From: Nitrospinaceae bacterium
GTDB lineage: Bacteria; Nitrospinota; Nitrospinia; Nitrospinales; VA-1
Assembly: GCA_021604505.1 (NCBI GenBank)
Contig: BQJC01000005.1
Span: 48,565-112,564, forward strand
Direction: 5' to 3'
DNA: 64,000 nt
Part shown: one piece after another, positions 38,960-47,600 of the stretch
Layout: each line of letters starts with the position of its first letter
Position numbering within the stretch: the stretch's first letter is position 1
Notes under the pieces: model-generated
Told to the model about the DNA's origin: nothing
Databases searched by the model: none
Seen by the model: the letters and a program-made list of their open reading frames with translations, nothing else
Program-made: the position numbers and the translations under genes

Positions 38960-39754
38960 TTAGCTAACCCGTTTTGTAAAAAGTTTCTGGCGATTTTGAG
39001 CTTCGCTCTCAACTGAATGCGAATGAGGTGATTTGCGCTTGTAGACCATCTCGATGACGTAGAGAAAAAAAATGTAGTGAACAAAAACTTCCCCGAATTC
39101 AGAAATATTGCCATGAAACGAAAGATTACTGGGCACTCCGGTCTTGTCCAGGAAAAACGCCACTTGCGCAATAAGTACCATGGCGGCAACCGTTCCCATG
39201 GAATGGGGTTCTGGCGTTAGATAACGAAACCATGGGTTCGCTAACAACCGGGGCACAAAAGTTTCCGGAAACCGACGGACCAAGCCGGACCGCAACGATT
39301 GAAGACCGATCAACGGTAAAAAACAGAAGAAAAAACCCAGAATGAAATAAACGACTGGAGACAGGAGCGCGTCAAAATCCAGACCATAGGGATTCAAGAT
39401 ATAATTGTGGAGATTGCGGACTTTGCCCTGATACGCTTCTCCAGTGATCAACTCCAGGTAATGAATTCCATAATCCAATTCTTCAAGAAAAAGAAAGAAG
39501 CTTCCGAACGCCACACCGGCAAAAACCACTTTTTCGCGCTTCGACCTCTTTCCGTAGATCCCCCGGACGGCCACCCAGACAACCGCCAGAATTATGAGAT
39601 GTTCAAGATTTTCAAGGGCGCCAAATTCACGATTCCCAGCGGGCGCAACAAAGTTTTGCATCCATGGAATCCCCGAAAAATACATGCCCATCAGAACCCC
39701 CGTCACGGCCATGGGCACCATCCAATAATAAATATGTCGTTTGTCGATTGCCAT
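38960..39754 (-). CDS. Multi-pass membrane protein of unknown function
   Basis: The 264-residue protein has about seven hydrophobic segments, with conserved-looking polar parts EELDYGIHYLELITGEAYQGK and NLHNYILNPYGLD, the latter close to membrane edges. It is too short for an MBOAT acyltransferase and I do not recognise it. Its stop lies nine bases before the SGNH gene, so it may be a membrane partner for acyl transfer or substrate passage, which is inferred from position only. Confidence 0.65.
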   Translation of the reverse strand: MAIDKRHIYYWMVPMAVTGVLMGMYFSGIPWMQNFVAPAGNREFGALENLEHLIILAVVWVAVRGIYGKRSKREKVVFAGVAFGSFFLFLEELDYGIHYLELITGEAYQGKVRNLHNYILNPYGLDFDALLSPVVYFILGFFFCFLPLIGLQSLRSGLVRRFPETFVPRLLANPWFRYLTPEPHSMGTVAAMVLIAQVAFFLDKTGVPSNLSFHGNISEFGEVFVHYIFFLYVIEMVYKRKSPHSHSVESEAQNRQKLFTKRVS

Positions 39755-39810
39755 CGCTTAAAATATCTGTTTTTACAAATTACTGTCGGAGGAGAACCCT
39801 ATTCCTGACT

Positions 39811-40593
39811 CTAAAAGGAGGATTCCTCTGGATTTTGGGAGTGATACTGCTGGAGGATTTCATCTTGAGTTTCACGGTCGGTTGACCGGTAAATGCGAAT
39901 GGGGTCCAATTGATCGACTTGCTGGACGCGCAGGAGTTTTAACCGCATCAGTTCCAAAAGCGCCAAAAAAGTAACAATCACTTCCTGGCGGGTATTCAGC
40001 ACAGTGAACAGAGAATCAAAAGTGACGGTTTCCGCGGCGTTCAATATTTCCAGAATATGCGAAAGCCGGTCGGCCACCGAGAACGTGGTGATTTTAATCT
40101 CATAGTCTTTTTTGAATTCCTTGCTCTTTAAGATGTTTTGAAACGCATTCAAAAGGTCAAAAGCAGTGGCTTCCACCAGAGTTTCCTCCCCGGCGCCTTG
40201 ATTCAGGGAAACATTCCCGCCACGCACAAACACCTGCTGCCGGTCGTGTTCACGAACCCGCAACTCAAACGCCGCATCCTTATACCGCTGATATTCCAGC
40301 AGGCGGCGCATCAAATCCGCTCTCGGATCCTGGCCTTCCTCACCCTCTTCCCCGTCCTGTTCCTGAACCGGCAACAGAAATTTGGATTTGACCCGCGTCA
40401 ACTCTGCCGCCATGACCAGGTATTCCCCGGCAATTTCAAGATTCAAGTCCTGCATCAGATCAAGCGTATCCATATACTGCCGCGTGATCTCCTTTATGGG
40501 GATGTCGTGGATATCCATTTTCTGCTCTTTGATCAGGTGCAGGAGGAGATCCAACGGGCCTTCAAAAATATCAATTTTGCATTGATAAGCCAT
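39811..40593 (-). CDS. scpA: Segregation and condensation protein A
   Basis: The kleisin subunit of the bacterial SMC complex: about 260 residues with the conserved start YQCKIDIFEGPLDLLLHLIKEQ, DIHDIPIKEIT, ELTRVKSKFLLP and a C-terminal winged-helix part (VTFLALLELMRLKLLRV). ATG at 40593 is preferred over the adjacent GTG. scpB usually follows, but here an unrelated membrane protein gene does. ScpA bridges the SMC heads and helps chromosome segregation. Confidence 0.94.
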   Translation of the reverse strand: MAYQCKIDIFEGPLDLLLHLIKEQKMDIHDIPIKEITRQYMDTLDLMQDLNLEIAGEYLVMAAELTRVKSKFLLPVQEQDGEEGEEGQDPRADLMRRLLEYQRYKDAAFELRVREHDRQQVFVRGGNVSLNQGAGEETLVEATAFDLLNAFQNILKSKEFKKDYEIKITTFSVADRLSHILEILNAAETVTFDSLFTVLNTRQEVIVTFLALLELMRLKLLRVQQVDQLDPIRIYRSTDRETQDEILQQYHSQNPEESSF

Positions 40594-40783
40594 CACGAGT
40601 CCAAAATGAAGGGGAAGCGTTTATTTCCAGGTTTGGGAATTGTAATCATTTTCATAGGGAAATCAATCTCTGAAATCTCCCCGCCCCGGACCAGCCATAA
40701 AACCGCAATCAGCTGACAAGGCACTGCTTTTCTAATCGGAGGGGATTAGCGCGAATAGCTCATTAATTAAAAACTATCGCTCT

Positions 40784-41101
40784 TCATTTTTCAACCAATT
40801 CTTCAACTTTATTCTTTGTCATCTCCATTTTCTCATCGATCTTTTTCACGGTATTTTCCACACCCTCATTGAGTTTTCTTCCGGACTCTTTGACTTTCTC
40901 TACGGTTTCCTCCAGTTTATCGTTAGCCTTCTCCAGCGTCTCATCGATTTTTTCTCCGGCCTTTTCGGCGGGACCCGGTTGCAGAGCGTCATCGATTTTT
41001 TCTCCAGCTTTTTGAGCAGGGCCTTTTTCCTTACACCCGCCGGCCCCGAAAAGCAAAAACGACAATGCCAGCAGGACCAGAACCATTGCAGAATATTTCA
41101 T
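40784..41101 (-). CDS. Small coiled-coil lipoprotein
   Basis: The 105-residue product has a signal and lipobox (FGAGGC) and then an almost continuous charged helix with repeats of AGEKIDDAL, AGEKIDETL and KLEETVEKVKE. Low-complexity helical lipoproteins of this sort resemble Lpp-like or stress-related outer-membrane proteins, but no family is certain. ATG at 41101 with GAGAGG upstream is preferred over a TTG four codons earlier. Confidence 0.72.
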   Translation of the reverse strand: MKYSAMVLVLLALSFLLFGAGGCKEKGPAQKAGEKIDDALQPGPAEKAGEKIDETLEKANDKLEETVEKVKESGRKLNEGVENTVKKIDEKMEMTKNKVEELVEK

Positions 41102-41214
41102 AAGCCTCTCCAATTAGAGATTCTTGACAGTTCATCTATTGATGAAATTATAACCTCTTATTAAAATCCCCGCCAGAACGTTTACCTTTTATCAACTTTT
41201 CAAAATAGAACCAT

Positions 41215-41838
41215 TCATTCTAAAAATATTTCATCTTCTGGCTTTAGGAAATTTGCTTTTCCGAGTTGCAGAGGCAGTCCGGTTTTGAGAAATTCATTGA
41301 CCTCCTGAACCATAGCCGACTCAATCCGCTTGCTCGAGTTGACCCAGTCCGCCAAAAGTTTCGCTAAAAATGGAGGCATCCCGATCAAATCGTTCATTCC
41401 CGGCTTGGCGCGGACGGCCTTTCCCTCCTTAAACCATACCTTCGGAGCCAGGGTGAATCGGGTCGAGAAGGGATTACCGTTGGTGATGATCCGGCAATGC
41501 ACCGGCTGTCTGGGAACTTCCAGCACCTTCTCATTGGAAAGTGCCGTAAAAATCTTTTCTCTGGCAACGGAAACCTTGACCCGGCAATCTGCATTGCGCA
41601 TCACACCGGCCGTGGTCCCTTGCAAATCCTTTTGGATCTTTTTATCCAGATCGAACTTTAAGATGCAGTCGATATTTTTATGTTTTGGGTTCTTAAGCTT
41701 TGCAATACAAGGTTGGGCGGAATCCTTGTCCAGGGCCTCCAACGGGAAGGCAAGAAAAACGGCCCCTAAAAATAATATTGATCCAATCCATCGAGGTTCA
41801 TTGGTCACGCGGTAAAGAAAGCTTTTGAAAGAAGGCAT
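41215..41838 (-). CDS. Exported protein of unknown function
   Basis: The 207-residue product has an N-terminal hydrophobic segment (IGSILFLGAVFLAFPLEA) that should act as a signal or anchor. The mature part contains four Cys (PCIAK, DCILK, DCRVK, HCRII), which could form two disulfides. I do not recognise the family. It stands alone between the coiled-coil lipoprotein and rsmE, with no operon partner evident. Confidence 0.65.
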   Translation of the reverse strand: MPSFKSFLYRVTNEPRWIGSILFLGAVFLAFPLEALDKDSAQPCIAKLKNPKHKNIDCILKFDLDKKIQKDLQGTTAGVMRNADCRVKVSVAREKIFTALSNEKVLEVPRQPVHCRIITNGNPFSTRFTLAPKVWFKEGKAVRAKPGMNDLIGMPPFLAKLLADWVNSSKRIESAMVQEVNEFLKTGLPLQLGKANFLKPEDEIFLE

Positions 41839-42010
41839 TGAGTTTTAAGTCTCCAGGAAAGGTTTTGCCAAACAGGTTGGAATAAGGTGCGGATTTTACT
41901 GAGAACCACTTCAATAAGTAAGCTTACGACATTTTTCAGATTTGTCTGTATTTATTTGAGAGGGGTCATCTTGGAAGCTTGCACGCTCCCGGAGTGCTCA
42001 TAAGGGTTTT

Positions 42011-42748
42011 TTACAAATCCCCCCAGCGGCTTTGCAAAAGCGACAAAACCACCACCGGAGCGGTTTCCGCTTTCAGCACTCGCGGCCCCAATGTGATGGA
42101 TTGAAATCCGTATTGCCGGGCGGTTTGAATTTCAGAATCGGTCAGTCCCCCTTCAGGCCCGGTCAGAAACGCAATCGAACGTGGGGAAGGTGACGGCAAA
42201 AGGTCTGCCAGACGATGCGTTTCCTCTTCCTCCCAGAAAATCAATTTGACGTCGGCGTTCCGGTTTTCCTGACAGAAGCTTTCGACCGATAAAATATCCA
42301 GAGAAACCTTCGGCAGGTGACTGCGGCCCGATTGTTTGGCCGCTTCCTCAGCGATGCGCTGCCAGCGGACCGTTTTTTTTTGCGGCTCCGTCCGATCCAT
42401 CTTGACAATGCACCGGTCCGTCTGCAAAGGAGCGATCGAATGCGCCCCGAGTTCGACGGCTTTACGAAGAACCACGTCAAACTTATTGCCTTTAAGAAGG
42501 GCCATCCCCATTTGAATGGCCACAGGAGACTCCGTTTGAAATGGTTCCTTCGACTCCACCCGGCCACGCACCTCACGAGTCTCGACCCCGTTCAATTGAA
42601 CAAAATAGCGGGTTCCGAGACCATCCAGAACCTGAATCCGGTCACCTGATTTTAACCGTAAAACAGTCCGAATATGACTCACATCGTTGCCGCGCAATAT
42701 CACTTCATCGCCGGAAATATTTTCTGGCCGGACAAAAAACCGGTGCAT
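42011..42748 (-). CDS. rsmE: 16S rRNA m3U1498 methyltransferase
   Basis: The 245-residue SPOUT enzyme methylates U1498 of 16S rRNA. It has an N-terminal PUA-like domain (MHRFFVRPENI, VSHIRTVLRLKSGD) and the trefoil-knot domain with FLTGPEGGLTDSEI and SITLGPRVLKAETAPV. Length is normal. The coding strand includes an A9 run near QKKTV, which looks incidental. It lies 97 bases downstream of the HAD gene on the same strand. Confidence 0.95.
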   Translation of the reverse strand: MHRFFVRPENISGDEVILRGNDVSHIRTVLRLKSGDRIQVLDGLGTRYFVQLNGVETREVRGRVESKEPFQTESPVAIQMGMALLKGNKFDVVLRKAVELGAHSIAPLQTDRCIVKMDRTEPQKKTVRWQRIAEEAAKQSGRSHLPKVSLDILSVESFCQENRNADVKLIFWEEEETHRLADLLPSPSPRSIAFLTGPEGGLTDSEIQTARQYGFQSITLGPRVLKAETAPVVVLSLLQSRWGDL

Positions 42749-42845
42749 TACTAATTCCTGGACCTTTTAGGCGTTCTCAAAAACTTCCGGGGTCTCAAAA
42801 GCATTCCATTGGGACAAGGTTCGCAAACGGAAAACACAACGTATA

Positions 42846-43586
42846 CTAGTTTTTGGAGATTTCCGGAGCAATACATACCTCCAGCAGGTCTGTCAGCGCC
42901 CGAACCTGGAAGTCAGGGCGAATGCTGTCAGGAAAAACTCCCCCATTGCGGTTGATCCAGGCTGTCTGCATACCGGAATTTCGGGCTCCCGCGATATCGT
43001 TGGCCGGGCTGTCTCCCACAAAAAGGATTTCCTGAGGCTCCAACTGCAGATAACTGACAGCCAGACCAAAAATGGAAGGATGCGGCTTTCGGTAGGGAAC
43101 ATCGGAAGAATAGATCGAAAATTCGAAAAAAGAGTCCACCCCCATTTGCTTTCGTTCACGGTCCTTCATAAAAGGCGGGTTGGTCGTGTTGGAGATGATT
43201 CCCATTCGCATGCCGGCGGACTGTAAGCCCTGCAACGTCGAAAGCACATCGGGAAAAAGTTTTCGAACGGAATAAACCTCCTCGTAATAATGGACTAATA
43301 TCTCTTCCACAGTCGCTTTTCCAGCGATGGCGATGCGATATTTCAAAAGAAGGAACGTAAGCACCGACTCAAAACAAGCTTCGCGATGCGTCTGACGCGA
43401 TTCTGCAATCATTTTATAAAAAAGTTCCCGATAAGTTTGGTAGCAATCGTTAAAATCGGGCATTTCGACTCCCTTTTCCTGCAAAAACCCAAAAATTTTG
43501 CGAAACGGACGTCTGTCGTCCTCGTCCACCAGGTCTGCCAGAGTCCAGGCCCAGTCAAAAATCACCGCTTTAATGGAAGAATTCAT
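42846..43586 (-). CDS. HAD-superfamily hydrolase with a phosphonatase-like motif I
   Basis: From the ATG at 43586 the 246-residue protein has a HAD core with a helical cap, and motif II/IV elements ISNTTNP and FVGDSPANDIAGARNSG. Motif I reads FDWAWTLADL: nucleophile D11 is present but the general acid/base Asp (DxD) is Ala 13, as in phosphonoacetaldehyde hydrolase (DWAGT). Whether a Schiff-base Lys exists in the cap is not clear. So it may not be an ordinary phosphatase. Substrate unknown. Confidence 0.85.
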   Translation of the reverse strand: MNSSIKAVIFDWAWTLADLVDEDDRRPFRKIFGFLQEKGVEMPDFNDCYQTYRELFYKMIAESRQTHREACFESVLTFLLLKYRIAIAGKATVEEILVHYYEEVYSVRKLFPDVLSTLQGLQSAGMRMGIISNTTNPPFMKDRERKQMGVDSFFEFSIYSSDVPYRKPHPSIFGLAVSYLQLEPQEILFVGDSPANDIAGARNSGMQTAWINRNGGVFPDSIRPDFQVRALTDLLEVCIAPEISKN

Positions 43587-43914
43587 AATAGTTTCGTGTG
43601 GTTTGTGTATTTTTTTTTCGTTACAAATCCCAAAGTGGGACGCGGTAAAAATCAAATAAGTCCATATTTTTCAAATAATTATTCTTATATCGTGAACTTG
43701 AAGCGGCCAAATCGGGGATTCCCCATAGCGATGTTGCATTTATTTTGTGAAAGTCTCCCCAAGACCTCCCCCCTCATCTATAATAGATCATACTATCAAA
43801 ACGTACATTTGGACAAATCCTTGCCGGCAACCAATTCGAAAATTCCAGAATTCTGGAAAATTTTAGTCACTATGAACTTTGGAACAACAATTTGAGAATT
43901 GGATAAAAAATAAC
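43587..43914. other. Divergent intergenic region, 328 bp
   Basis: It separates the HAD and DUF2284-like genes. It holds a T-run near 43610, a GGGGATTCCCC palindrome, and a TATAAT (43779-43784) inside the inverted repeat ATCTATAATAGAT (43776-43788), a possible -10 with an operator. No matching -35 is seen and no gene is evident. Confidence 0.4.
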
Positions 43915-44460
43915 ATGGAATCACAGACATCAAATATCCGGCAACTTCCCCTCGATACAAAGAGCAATCACGACATGATCCAGGAAGCTCTGGACCTGGG
44001 TTGTCATCGGGCCAAAGTTATCTGGACGAGAACCATCGCCATCGGCACCTGGGGGAGACTCCAATGCCAGTTTGGTTGCTCGCACTATGGCAAATTGCAC
44101 ACCTGCCCGCCTCATTCCCCCAATTCCGACGAAATGGGTGAAATTCTGGTCGATTACCAGAGGGCTTTACTGCTCCATGCAACCCCCAGGGTGGACATGC
44201 GGGAAGTGGCGGTGAATTTAGAAGAAAGCTTTAAGACAAAAGGGTTTTACAAAGCCTTCGGCCTGTGTTCACGCGCCTGCAACCTTTGCGAAATCTGCAC
44301 CATCGACAGTTTCTGCAAGTACCCTGAGAAAGCCCGCCCCACCCTGCAAGGCTGCGGCATCGATGTACAGCGCACCGTTTTTAATAATGGATGGGGAGAT
44401 GTATCCCCCAACCAGCCGTGCGCGGATATGCAAAACATCGGCATGATTCTTCTGGATTGA
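43915..44460 (+). CDS. Cys-rich metal-binding protein, DUF2284-like
   Basis: The 181-residue protein resembles DUF2284 (COG5423-type) metal-binding proteins. Cysteines cluster as C51, C55, C64 (CQFGCSHYGKLHTCPPHSP) and C118, C122, C125, C128, C134, with C147 and C169 further on. The second group, CSRACNLCEIC, looks like a ferredoxin-type cluster site. The cofactor is probably Fe-S; its role is unknown. An upstream in-frame TTG (43879) is possible. It precedes the saccharopine-dehydrogenase-like gene by 91 bases. Confidence 0.82.
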   Translation: MESQTSNIRQLPLDTKSNHDMIQEALDLGCHRAKVIWTRTIAIGTWGRLQCQFGCSHYGKLHTCPPHSPNSDEMGEILVDYQRALLLHATPRVDMREVAVNLEESFKTKGFYKAFGLCSRACNLCEICTIDSFCKYPEKARPTLQGCGIDVQRTVFNNGWGDVSPNQPCADMQNIGMILLD

Positions 44461-44551
44461 ACCAATCAACCACCTTTGAATCCGGGAAACCTTTCGGGGT
44501 TTCTCGTCGTTCAAAATTTCCCAAAAACCTTTTTCCGTGTAAAAATCATAT

Positions 44552-45724
44552 ATGAGTTACCGTTATGCCATCATAGGAACAGGACGCCAGGGATTGTCCG
44601 CCGCTTACGACATGGGCCGGTTCGGCGACGCTGAAGAAATCCTTCTTTACGACATTGATGATTCTGTAGCAAAAGCCGGCGCGGAAAAAATCAATGGGCT
44701 TCTCAATTCCAACATCGCCCGCGGAATCGGTTTAGACGCCGCCAACCCTTCAGAACTTCGCAAGGCGCTTAAAGGGGTGCACTCCACCCTGAGCGCTGTA
44801 CCTTACCCTTTGAACCCGCTCATCACCCGCATCGCGGTGGAATGCGGTTCAAACCTCTGCGATCTGGGCGGTCACACGGAAACCGTACGAGAACAACTGA
44901 ATCTCGACCCCGAAGCCAGAAAAGCCGGCGTCACCATCACGCCGGACTGCGGCATGGGGCCCGGACTCAACATTTCAATGGGTGTTCTGGCCATGTCATT
45001 CGTAGAAAATCCGGAAGATGTTCTGATCTGGGATGGCGGCCTGCCACAGAACCCCGAGCCTCCCTGGAACTACCTTTTAACCTTTAATATCAATGGCTTC
45101 ACTAACGAATACTATGGAGACGCGCATTTCCTCAGGGACGGGAAAGTCGTGCCCGTCGCCTGTCTTTCCGAACTGGAAACGCTGGAATTTCCGTCTCCCT
45201 TAGGAAAGCTGGAAGCCGCCGTGACCTCCGGCGGATTGTCCACCGCGCCCTGGACCTTTTCCGGAAAACTAAAGCGTCTGGAAAACAAAACCCTGCGCTA
45301 CCCAGGGCATTGGGCGCAATTCAAAGCGTTCCAGCAACTGGGGTTGTTCGAAGAAAACCCCATACCCGTCAACGGCGCCACCATTTCTCCCCGCGAGGTA
45401 TTTCATTCGCTTCTCGAACCCAAAATCACGGCGGAAAAGATCCGCGATATTTGCGTCATCCGCACCCGATGCAACGGAACAACCGATGGCAAGCCCGCCT
45501 CCTGCACCCTGGAATTGATTGAAACCTACGACGAGGGCACTCAGTTCACCGCCATGGAAAAACTGACCGGATGGCACGCTTCCATAGTCGCCATCCTTTC
45601 CGCCAGAGGAGACATTCCAAAGGGAGGCATTCCTGTTGAAACCGCCCTGACCGCCGAAGCCTTGAGACGGGAAGGGGCTCTCAGAGGATGGGAATTTAAA
45701 AATAAAACCGTTCTTGCGGTTTGA
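44552..45724 (+). CDS. Saccharopine dehydrogenase-like oxidoreductase
   Basis: The 390-residue protein has an N-terminal Rossmann domain (YAIIGTGRQGLSAAYDM), the SAVPYPLN and CDLGGHTE motifs of the saccharopine/lysine dehydrogenase family, and a large C-terminal substrate domain with TPDCGMGPGLN. Members reduce or oxidise amino-acid adducts (lysine dehydrogenase, carboxynorspermidine synthase-like). The exact substrate is not predictable. Length is close to the single-domain family type. Confidence 0.86.
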   Translation: MSYRYAIIGTGRQGLSAAYDMGRFGDAEEILLYDIDDSVAKAGAEKINGLLNSNIARGIGLDAANPSELRKALKGVHSTLSAVPYPLNPLITRIAVECGSNLCDLGGHTETVREQLNLDPEARKAGVTITPDCGMGPGLNISMGVLAMSFVENPEDVLIWDGGLPQNPEPPWNYLLTFNINGFTNEYYGDAHFLRDGKVVPVACLSELETLEFPSPLGKLEAAVTSGGLSTAPWTFSGKLKRLENKTLRYPGHWAQFKAFQQLGLFEENPIPVNGATISPREVFHSLLEPKITAEKIRDICVIRTRCNGTTDGKPASCTLELIETYDEGTQFTAMEKLTGWHASIVAILSARGDIPKGGIPVETALTAEALRREGALRGWEFKNKTVLAV

Positions 45725-45818
45725 TTTTCTTTTCTTTTTATTAACGGTTAAAATACAACTGATTAATAAAAAAACTGCCGGAAGTTTCATCCGCGCTTTC
45801 CCCAGGCCAAAAACCGCA

Positions 45819-46295
45819 ATGAATCTTTATCGTCCCTATACCCTGATCCCCTCCTCGCGCTTGAACGGCGATTATGAAGAAAAGGATATCCGGATTGACT
45901 GGATTTGTTATTTACGGGACTTTCCACTGATGCCTTTTCTTCAATTAATCGAAGATTATGCCAAACTGAAAGCGGCAGGGGAAAACATGTCCTGGATCAT
46001 TGAACGGGCCAACAATTTTTTATCGGAACCTGAGGTTGAGGAATTGGGCAGATATCTGGAACAAAAATATGGTTTTTCAGTGGATGTCGAAAAATTCGTA
46101 CCTCCCTTGAACATCAAAAAACTTCCCTTGTTCAAAGAGAACCACTTGGACAGCGCCATTATTCTGCGTGATGTCGACGAACCGTTCTGCCTGAGTGTCA
46201 GCATCCTCGGCATGGTGTCTCCGATCAAAGACCTGGACAGCGTCCGCACCGTCAATGAATTTCTTGAAGAAATCGATAAGCAGAACGGCACATGA
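45819..46295 (+). CDS. Conserved-looking protein of unknown function
   Basis: The start MNLYRPYTLIPSSRLNG at 45819 is chosen because the 35 preceding in-frame codons overlap the end of the upstream gene. The 158-residue cytoplasmic product mixes helices and strands (YLEQKYGFSVDVEKF, IILRDVDEPFCLSVSI) and has no motif I know. It follows the saccharopine-dehydrogenase-like gene by 94 bases on the same strand. Confidence 0.6.
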   Translation: MNLYRPYTLIPSSRLNGDYEEKDIRIDWICYLRDFPLMPFLQLIEDYAKLKAAGENMSWIIERANNFLSEPEVEELGRYLEQKYGFSVDVEKFVPPLNIKKLPLFKENHLDSAIILRDVDEPFCLSVSILGMVSPIKDLDSVRTVNEFLEEIDKQNGT

Positions 46296-46339
46296 ATTTT
46301 CTCCTGACTTAAAACGCGAACGAAAAAAATTTTAAAAAA

Positions 46340-47146
46340 TTAAACGGCGGGTTTGGGGAAAAGTTCCAATGTTTTGCCTGTCATCCAGTAGGCAAACAGG
46401 CCCGTCCACTCATGCAAGCCTCTTGAAAATTCTAAAAAATTATGTAGACTGGCGACTTTCCAATCCAGTTTTAACTGACCCGACGTCTGATAATCTACAG
46501 GGTAGGCGATGACATTCCACCCGAGTTTTCTAAAAATTCCTACCGCCCTGGGAATATGGAAAGCCGACGTGATAAGAATCCAATTACCTTCTGGTTTTTG
46601 TTCAATCAAGTTTAAAATATTGGCCGCATTCTCAGCGGTATTGCGCGCCTTCTCGTCAAACAACACATGGTCTGGATTCAATCCCAATTGCAAAAAAAGC
46701 TGGCGAGCGGTCTCGTTGGATTTATAATTTTGTTTATACAGTGATCCCGCGCCCCCCGCATAAACCAGCCTGGCTTGCGGATAACGCCGGGCAAGAGCGA
46801 TGAAAGTGGTCAAACGTTCACCCGCTTGATTAAGCGAAGGCTGTCCGCGGGTCGAGGTGATCACGGATCGCTCGGAACCTCCCAGAACAATAATGCCGTC
46901 TATCGTTTCCGGCAGTTCAGCAGGCACGGGAAACCGTTCCTCCAGAGGCTTTAGAAGAAAATTGTTCAACGGAAAAACAACCGGAATTAAAAGTAGAATC
47001 GTTCCCAAGGAAATCAACCAGCGGCCCGCTTCACTCCGTCGAGTCCAGATGAGAATTGCTCCCAGAACCAAAAGAAATAGAACCACTTTCTCAGGCGCCA
47101 GCAAATCCCACAATAGCTTTGACAGAATCCAAAAAGTCGTTTCCAT
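46340..47146 (-). CDS. YdcF/ElyC family membrane protein (DUF218)
   Basis: The 268-residue protein has two N-terminal membrane helices (FLLVLGAILIW, LISLGTILLLIPVVF) and a periplasmic DUF218 domain: DGIIVLGGSE, LVYAGGAGS, ARNTAENAANI and ITSAFHIPRA. ElyC-type members are needed for peptidoglycan precursor use in E. coli. Length and order fit ElyC or SanA relatives. No operon partner is seen. Confidence 0.9.
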   Translation of the reverse strand: METTFWILSKLLWDLLAPEKVVLFLLVLGAILIWTRRSEAGRWLISLGTILLLIPVVFPLNNFLLKPLEERFPVPAELPETIDGIIVLGGSERSVITSTRGQPSLNQAGERLTTFIALARRYPQARLVYAGGAGSLYKQNYKSNETARQLFLQLGLNPDHVLFDEKARNTAENAANILNLIEQKPEGNWILITSAFHIPRAVGIFRKLGWNVIAYPVDYQTSGQLKLDWKVASLHNFLEFSRGLHEWTGLFAYWMTGKTLELFPKPAV

Positions 47147-47219
47147 GAGCTGTTTTTCCCCAAAACCTGCGCGCCGCTTTACAAATCGGGTGGCGTACCA
47201 TCAGCCTTACAATTAAACA

Positions 47220-47582
47220 ATGCTCCCCGTAAAATACTATCGTTTGCGAATGATCCTTGGCGGCTTGTATGTCGCGTTCGTTATTATCATGTCATTGATC
47301 CCCGGCGCCTACTCACCTGAGGTCGACCCAACCAAACACGACGTTCTTTCACATTTTACAGCGTATTTCATCATGATGCTTTGGTACGCCAGAATTTATC
47401 CGGCCAAAAACCATCCTTTTTTGGCCGTCATTTTTATTCTCTTAAGTTTCCTTCTGGAATGCGCCCAAGGGTTAACGGGAACCCGGGAATTTCAAACCGT
47501 CGATTTGCTGTTCAATGCAATGGGCGTACTTTCAGCCTGGCTGTTGGTAAGAGTCCGCTTCACTCCGGCCATTTCCAAATAA
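47220..47582 (+). CDS. VanZ-like membrane protein
   Basis: The 120-residue protein has four hydrophobic segments and the VanZ-family pattern: LIPGAYSPEVDPTKHDVLSHFTAYFIMMLW, then LLECAQGLTGTREFQTVDLLFNAMG. VanZ-like proteins are small membrane proteins with roles in glycopeptide resistance or envelope stress; most are uncharacterised. It faces serB convergently, 18 bases away. Confidence 0.87.
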   Translation: MLPVKYYRLRMILGGLYVAFVIIMSLIPGAYSPEVDPTKHDVLSHFTAYFIMMLWYARIYPAKNHPFLAVIFILLSFLLECAQGLTGTREFQTVDLLFNAMGVLSAWLLVRVRFTPAISK

Positions 47583-47600
47583 AACCCCAGCCGACCCGGT

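Noticed and set aside
42373..42381. T9 run inside rsmE as a phase-variable tract
   Set aside because: A/T runs of nine are common in AT-moderate genomes and rsmE is a housekeeping gene; not convincing.
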